A stretch of DNA of 9,162 bases, from contig JAGCLX010000023.1 in the NCBI GenBank assembly GCA_017646785.1, forward strand, positions 1 to 9,162, written 5' to 3'. The notes below the pieces were generated by a model. That model made no database searches and had not been told where the DNA came from. It was given only the letters and a program-made list of their open reading frames with translations. Made by a program: the position numbers and the translations under genes. The stretch is from Alistipes sp. (lineage in GTDB: Bacteria > Bacteroidota > Bacteroidia > Bacteroidales > Rikenellaceae). Shown in pieces: positions 5,912 to 9,162 of the stretch (position 1 is the first letter of the stretch; each line of letters starts with the position of its first letter).

Positions 5912-6406
5912 TCATTCCACAGGCGTATCGTCGGGATTTTCCTCGGGATTTTCCTCGGGAGTTTCCTCGGGAATCACCTCGTTCCTCTCCTTAAGCTTCA
6001 TGGTCACTGTACCCATGTCGGCGGTGTAAGCACCATCGTACCAGTTGCCACTACCCTCCTCAGTCTGCGTAGCATTCTTAATATCCACGGTGAGCGTCTC
6101 AAACTCACCGCCATTGGCCTCGCCATCTATGTCGATGAACTGCACCTTGCCACGCTCCGTTCCCGGCCAGAAGCTACCATAAGCATCAATATAGCCCTGA
6201 TAGTCCGAGAAGCCCGTGTTGTACTCAAATCTTCCGCCCTCTTCGGTGCGCACCTCTATACCCTGGATGGGTGTGCCCGCCTCGTCAACAACGCGCGCCT
6301 TGAGCGAGAAGCTAACATTGGGACAGCCATACTCCGCAGCACCAATAAAGTGCTCACAGCTTGATAAGCCAAGCAGGCCTAATAGTATATAAATAAGTCG
6401 TTTCAT
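5912..6406 (-). CDS. Radical SAM-associated putative lipoprotein, paralog 3, with PEEN-repeat tail
   Basis: This 164-aa protein has signal peptide MKRLIYILLGLLGLSS and lipid Cys17. AEYGCPNVSF follows, then KARVVDEAGTPIQGIEVRTE, a Tyr/Gly segment with FSDYQGYIDAYGSF that resembles SDYLGIIDYG of the 6427 paralog, and DIDGEANGGEF at residues 92-102. After the beta domain ends at TMKLKE, the protein has a unique acidic proline-rich tail (VIPEETPEENPEENPDDTPVE) coded by tandem 12-bp repeats. The tail may be a flexible spacer at the cell surface or a late addition. This is the largest of the four paralogs and the only one with such a tail. It stops at TGA, 22 bases before the next start. Confidence 0.9.
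   Translation of the reverse strand: MKRLIYILLGLLGLSSCEHFIGAAEYGCPNVSFSLKARVVDEAGTPIQGIEVRTEEGGRFEYNTGFSDYQGYIDAYGSFWPGTERGKVQFIDIDGEANGGEFETLTVDIKNATQTEEGSGNWYDGAYTADMGTVTMKLKERNEVIPEETPEENPEENPDDTPVE
5931..5973. repeat. Tandem 12-bp repeat coding a PEEN/PEET tail
   Basis: The unit CCTCGGGATTTT, with small variations (one unit reads GGAGTTTCC), is repeated about three to four times and encodes Pro-Glu-Glu-Asn/Thr at the C-terminus of the 164-aa lipoprotein. In-frame 12-bp units can expand or contract without a frameshift. Confidence 0.8.
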
Positions 6407-6426
6407 AGTATATAAGGTTTTACAGA

Positions 6427-6846
6427 TTATTGCTTAAGTTTCATCACCACCTTGCCAGGGTTGACAACACCACTACCTACAAAGCCCCATTCGTCAGGCT
6501 TGTTATTGATGCCCGTAAGCTGACTGCGTATGTCTATCGTTACGCTCTCATACTCGCCACCATTGGCCTCACCATCAACATCCTCAAAGATCACCCTATA
6601 CAACTTATCGGGATGGGCATGCACAAAGCCATAGTCTATAATGCCAAGATAGTCGCTATATCCCGAGCGGCCATAGAAGGCACCGCCCTCGGGGTATGAG
6701 TATATGCCCTGAATGGGGTTACCCTCCTCATCTACGACCTCTGCGCAGAAGTAGAGTACATAGTATGGATCATTCTTCGGCTCCTTCTCGCACGACGACA
6801 ATGCCAAGCCACACAGCACCATCGCCAAAAGTATTAATCGTTTCAT
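6427..6846 (-). CDS. Radical SAM-associated putative lipoprotein, paralog 2
   Basis: This 139-aa protein has signal peptide MKRLILLAMVLCGLALSS and lipid Cys19, followed by EKEPKNDPYY. The regulatory-like beta segment is AEVVDEEGNPIQGIYSYPEG, then GYSDYLGIIDYG, and DVDGEANGGEY at residues 89-99, the only copy with Tyr in place of Phe. It ends with VVMKLKQ, similar to TMKLKE and VTLKKRE of its neighbours. It is closest to the 5912 paralog in the Tyr-rich middle part. Third-position differences within the invariant motif show the copies are not recent duplicates. Gaps are 21 bases upstream and 20 downstream. Predicted envelope lipoprotein; function unknown, family assignment good. Confidence 0.9.
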   Translation of the reverse strand: MKRLILLAMVLCGLALSSCEKEPKNDPYYVLYFCAEVVDEEGNPIQGIYSYPEGGAFYGRSGYSDYLGIIDYGFVHAHPDKLYRVIFEDVDGEANGGEYESVTIDIRSQLTGINNKPDEWGFVGSGVVNPGKVVMKLKQ

Positions 6847-6867
6847 CGCTATACTATATTTATATTA

Positions 6868-7281
6868 TTACTCCCTCTTTTTGAGAGTTACATCAATCGA
6901 AATAACACCATTATTAGAGTCATTCTCCTGGATAACCTTCATGAGGTTAACGCTCTTATCCATAAACTCACCACCATTGGCCTCGCCGTCAACGTCGGTA
7001 AATTTCAGCACCTGCACAGCAGGATTCTTCTGCAATGTTATAGAGTAAAGACCATCTTCATCGGTGTGGCTTACTGGCGTGAAATCTCCAGTAGTGCTAC
7101 CCGTCGACACCTCGATACCCTTAATGGGTGTACCCTCCTCGTCAACCACGCGCGTAGTAATATGAAAGTCAACATGTAACACTCCGTAGGCATCCAAATT
7201 ACCACCACGAAAACCAGACTCCTCACAGCTAACAGAGCCGAAGCCCAACGCTGCAATCAAAAAATATAAAAACCTCTTCAT
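6868..7281 (-). CDS. Radical SAM-associated putative lipoprotein, paralog 1
   Basis: This 137-aa protein has signal peptide MKRFLYFLIAALGFGSVS and lipid Cys19, followed by EESGFRGG. After AYGVLHVDFHI comes TTRVVDEEGTPIKGIEVSTG, then HTDEDGLYSITL (the typical second strand of carboxypeptidase-regulatory-like domains), and DVDGEANGGEF at residues 96-106. It ends ISIDVTLKKRE. The layout is the same as in the other three paralogs, but outside the shared motifs the sequence differs widely. Second gene of the operon, 17 bases after the 59-aa lipoprotein. Presumed envelope lipoprotein and candidate radical SAM substrate. Confidence 0.9.
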   Translation of the reverse strand: MKRFLYFLIAALGFGSVSCEESGFRGGNLDAYGVLHVDFHITTRVVDEEGTPIKGIEVSTGSTTGDFTPVSHTDEDGLYSITLQKNPAVQVLKFTDVDGEANGGEFMDKSVNLMKVIQENDSNNGVISIDVTLKKRE

Positions 7282-7298
7282 AGCTACACCATTTTATG

Positions 7299-7478
7299 TT
7301 ATAAACTCTCTCTATCGGCCTCTCCCTTCTCGGAACTCTCTCCGCCACCATCGACATTATCCGATGGAATATACTCGGGAGCGGGGCAAGCATACATAGG
7401 CATCTCCGCGCCATGCTCTTCACAACTGACTGCACCAAAACCAAGCACAGCCAAAAGCGTGTAAATTATCTTTTTCAT
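7299..7478 (-). CDS. Short (59-aa) lipoprotein, first gene of the operon
   Basis: I chose the start at 7478 (MKKIIYTLLA). A longer frame open to 7565 would place coding sequence over the -7 box at 7535-7542 and hide the signal peptide. The signal peptide ends AVS with lipid Cys19, followed by EEHGAE. The mature part is about 40 residues: MPMYACPAPEYIPSDN followed by a Gly/Glu/Ser-rich tail (GGGESSEKGEADRESL). It has no beta domain. MYACPAPEY resembles EYGCPNVSF in the 164-aa paralog, so it looks like the N-terminal part of the family without its domain. The leader position suggests high expression. Role unknown: mini-substrate, decoy, or remnant. Confidence 0.8.
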   Translation of the reverse strand: MKKIIYTLLAVLGFGAVSCEEHGAEMPMYACPAPEYIPSDNVDGGGESSEKGEADRESL

Positions 7479-7534
7479 AGGCCCAAAATATATTCGATTA
7501 ACAACTCGCCCCAATATGGGGATTTTCTCTACTG

Positions 7535-7566
7535 CAAATTTACGAAAGAATATAGGTGCCACCAAA
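7535..7566 (-). promoter_or_regulatory. Bacteroidetes-type promoter of the lipoprotein/radical SAM operon
   Basis: Reading left, the -33 element TTTG (7566-7563) is followed by exactly 20 bases and then TAAATTTG (7542-7535), a perfect TAnnTTTG -7 box. The first start codon (7478) lies about 55 bases downstream. This is the best-formed promoter in the window. Confidence 0.75.
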
Positions 7567-7657
7567 TTTTTTTGCCATTTTTATTTCCGCGATCCCATAT
7601 CCAAGCCACTGATTTACAATGTGTTACAAAACGTAATTTTGCAAGTTTTTCATCTTG

Positions 7658-7716
7658 TTGATTATCAGGCAGTTACAAATACAGCAAACACAACCACATA
7701 AAACACTGATAATCAA
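7658..7716. repeat. Inverted 11-bp repeat TTGATTATCAG ... CTGATAATCAA
   Basis: TTGATTATCAG (7658-7668) and CTGATAATCAA (7706-7716) are perfect reverse complements. Each contains TGATnATCA, itself a 9-bp near-palindrome; the centres are 48 bases apart. A partial third match, TGATAATTT, is at 7731-7739. Position between two divergent promoters suggests a regulator-binding pair, but this is unproven. Confidence 0.5.
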
Positions 7717-7777
7717 GACAGTTTTTAGTTTGATAATTTATTTATGGTAAGCCTTCCCATATTCGCGAAAAAAGAGT

Positions 7778-7785
7778 TACCTTTG
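7778..7785 (+). promoter_or_regulatory. -7 box upstream of ispG
   Basis: TACCTTTG matches TAnnTTTG and lies 21 bases before the ATG at 7807. No clear -33 TTTG is at the expected distance, so the promoter may be weak or assisted. Confidence 0.5.
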
Positions 7786-7806
7786 CTACAAAACACAAGA
7801 TTATCT

Positions 7807-9162
7807 ATGAGCACAACACTAAAATATAGCCGTCGCGAGGCACACGAGGTGACCTTTGGAGGTGTAAAAATTGGCTCAACTCACCCCATTGCGGTGCAGT
7901 CTATGACAAATACGCCAACCGCTGATGTAGCACTTTCGGTGGCACAGACCGAGCGCATAGCAGCAGCGGGAGCAGAGATTGTTCGCCTCACTGCGCAGGG
8001 CAAAAAGGAGGGTGAGGCACTCGGCCCCATCATGGAGCAGCTGCGCAAAGAGGGGTGCACCGCGGCCATAGTTGCCGACATCCACTTCACGCCCGAGATA
8101 GCGATGATAGCTGCCGAGGCGGTGGACAAGGTGCGCATCAACCCTGGCAACTTCCGCACCTCGAATGGCGAGTTGGAGCGCTTGATAGAGATATGTCGTC
8201 GTCGCGGCGTAGCACTGCGCATAGGTGTAAATCATGGTTCGTTAGCAAAGCGCATATTCGACGAGTATGGTGACACCCCCGAGGGCATGGTGGCTTCGGC
8301 AATGGAGTTTTTAACTATGTGTCGCGAGGCGAAGTTTGACAATGTCGTTGTGTCGATGAAGTCGAGCAACACACGCGTGATGGTGCACGCCTACCGTCTG
8401 CTTGTCGAGGCGATGAAGCGCGAGGGCATGACCTACCCCCTACACCTTGGTGTTACGGAGGCGGGTGACGGCATCGAGGGTCGCATAAAGAGCGCTGTGG
8501 GCATTGGAGCACTCCTCGCCGATGGCATTGGCGACACACTTCGCGTATCGCTCACCGAAGACCCTGAGAACGAGGTTCCCGTAGGTCGCATCATCGTCGA
8601 CCACTTTGCAAAGCGCGAGGGCGAGTTTGAGGTTGAGTCACTTGATGGTTATTCGCCCACTGAGTTCAAGCCCCGCACAACAGCAAAACCCATAGTACAC
8701 AGTGAGATAACCGCAGACTACGACATCGTGGATGCCACAAGTGCCAACCCCACGCACGAGTGGCGTTCCGCAATCCTCAACCGCACAGACAACCGCCCCG
8801 TGGTATTGCGTCGTAGATATGAGGAGAGCGACCCCACGCTGGTGGCGATATACGCCGCAGCGGACATGGGTCAGCTGCTCATAGATGGCTTGGCAGATGG
8901 CGTGTGGATTGACGCCCCAGCACTCGACAAGGAGCTCGTAAATGAGATTGAGCTTATCCTATTGCAGGCATCGCGCCTACGCTTCTCACGCACAGAGTAT
9001 ATAGCATGCCCAAGTTGTGGTCGCACGCTCTACGACATACAGTCTACGCTTGCAGCAATCAAGGCTCGCACTTCGCACCTCAAAGACCTCAAAATAGGCG
9101 TTATGGGCTGCATCGTAAATGGTCCTGGCGAGATGGCAGATGCCGACTACGGCTATGTTGGC
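7807..9162 (+). CDS. ispG: (E)-4-hydroxy-3-methylbut-2-enyl-diphosphate synthase (IspG/GcpE), 5' part, cut by window end
   Basis: The frame is open for 452 codons to the window end. IspG converts 2-C-methyl-D-erythritol 2,4-cyclodiphosphate to HMBPP in the MEP isoprenoid pathway, in the cytoplasm, with a 4Fe-4S cluster. Signatures include GGVKIGSTHPIAVQSMTNT near the start, RINPGN, LRIGVNHGSL, VVSMKSSN, HLGVTEAGDG and GDTLRVSL (245-249). The cluster domain has YIACPSCGR (Cys401, Cys404), GCIVNGPGE (Cys435) and Glu442, with the same spacing as the E. coli C-terminal domain. Between LRVSL and the first cluster Cys lie about 150 residues instead of about 25-30, so an A*-type insertion is present as in Bacteroidetes, Chlamydia and plants, though it seems short. 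Divergent from the operon across a 328-base gap. The identification is firm. Confidence 0.97.
   Translation, partial: MSTTLKYSRREAHEVTFGGVKIGSTHPIAVQSMTNTPTADVALSVAQTERIAAAGAEIVRLTAQGKKEGEALGPIMEQLRKEGCTAAIVADIHFTPEIAMIAAEAVDKVRINPGNFRTSNGELERLIEICRRRGVALRIGVNHGSLAKRIFDEYGDTPEGMVASAMEFLTMCREAKFDNVVVSMKSSNTRVMVHAYRLLVEAMKREGMTYPLHLGVTEAGDGIEGRIKSAVGIGALLADGIGDTLRVSLTEDPENEVPVGRIIVDHFAKREGEFEVESLDGYSPTEFKPRTTAKPIVHSEITADYDIVDATSANPTHEWRSAILNRTDNRPVVLRRRYEESDPTLVAIYAAADMGQLLIDGLADGVWIDAPALDKELVNEIELILLQASRLRFSRTEYIACPSCGRTLYDIQSTLAAIKARTSHLKDLKIGVMGCIVNGPGEMADADYGYVG

Larger units (their letters stand above)
2189..7566 (-). other. Ten-gene radical SAM / lipoprotein operon
   Basis: Ten leftward genes (starts at 7478, 7281, 6846, 6406, 5889, 5530, 5014, 3966, 3774, 2687) are separated by only 3-22 bases, with no internal terminator visible. 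The promoter is at 7535-7566 and the hairpin at 2189-2224. Eight genes encode predicted lipoproteins or lipoprotein-like proteins and two encode SPASM-type radical SAM enzymes. The composition matches the Bacteroidales rSAM/lipoprotein system as I remember it, with more substrates and one more enzyme than the simple pair. That this is one transcript is inferred from spacing. Confidence 0.8.
7479..7806. other. AT-rich divergent intergenic region (328 bases)
   Basis: No gene, tRNA or CRISPR is seen here. It contains the leftward operon promoter (7535-7566), an inverted pair of TGATnATCA sites (7658-7716), a possible weak rightward -7 box TAATTTTG (7634-7641) without a good -33, and the ispG-proximal -7 box (7778-7785). 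Confidence 0.7.

Noticed and set aside
5931..5973. Short tandem repeats as a CRISPR array
   Set aside because: The 12-bp units are contiguous, in frame and coding, with no spacers.
5614..6996. DxDGEANGGEFE read as an EF-hand or dockerin calcium loop
   Set aside because: Asp at 1 and 3 and Glu at 12 fit three copies, but Gly at position 4, the missing Gly6/hydrophobic8 pattern and Met at 12 in one copy do not; kept only as a weak alternative.
7479..7565. N-terminal extension of the 59-aa lipoprotein to a start at 7565
   Set aside because: It would cover the promoter -7 box and bury the signal peptide; the start at 7478 gives a normal lipoprotein.
7567..7806. Hidden tRNA or small RNA in the AT-rich gap
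   Set aside because: No cloverleaf-like set of stems, no CCA end and no GC-rich terminator stem was found by eye.
7876..8235. Overlapping minus-strand open frames within ispG
   Set aside because: They are shadows of the strongly recognisable ispG frame, with no family resemblance.

Overview
The window looks like chromosomal DNA of a gut-type Bacteroidales bacterium, probably Alistipes/Rikenellaceae-like. The support is Bacteroidetes-style promoters (TTTG / TAnnTTTG), start codons without Shine-Dalgarno sequences, many short lipoproteins with acidic residues after the lipid Cys, a radical-SAM/lipoprotein cassette known from Bacteroidales, and an IspG with a Bacteroidetes/plant-type insertion. 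The genus is inferred, not shown.

Left part (1-2059): the 3' end of a TlpA/ResA-like thioredoxin lies 21 bases upstream of a lipoprotein gene that appears cut short by an in-frame TAG. A convergent META-domain (HslJ-like) lipoprotein and a divergent RidA-family deaminase gene follow. The last two share a 68-base promoter region in which the two facing -7 boxes form a perfect inverted repeat. The convergent gaps at about 1017-1184 and 2060-2237 each hold one copy of the same composite element, in opposite orientation: an 82-bp imperfect hairpin with compensatory base changes, plus a strong GGGGTTGTCC/GGACAACCCC terminator-like stem.

Central part (2238-7478, all minus strand): one tightly packed ten-gene operon with gaps of 3-22 bases, driven by a well-formed promoter at 7535-7566 and closed by the hairpin at 2189-2224. 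In transcription order it encodes a 59-aa short lipoprotein; four paralogous lipoproteins (137, 139, 164 and 116 aa) with a VVDExGxPIxGI beta-sandwich segment and a nearly invariant D[VI]DGEANGGE[FY] motif; a 170-aa protein with a transmembrane segment before an internal lipobox; a radical SAM/SPASM enzyme; a 61-aa short lipoprotein; a second, different radical SAM/SPASM enzyme; and a final 149-aa lipoprotein. I read this as an expanded version of the Bacteroidales 'rSAM/lipoprotein' system (as I recall, TIGR04133 enzyme with TIGR04134 lipoprotein). Its product and chemistry are, to my knowledge, undescribed. The simplest model is that one or both radical SAM enzymes modify the lipoproteins, with the invariant motif a candidate target, before export to the cell envelope.

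Right part (7479-9162): a 328-base AT-rich divergent intergenic region with promoters in both directions and a pair of TGATnATCA sites, then the 5' 452 codons of ispG, cut by the window end.
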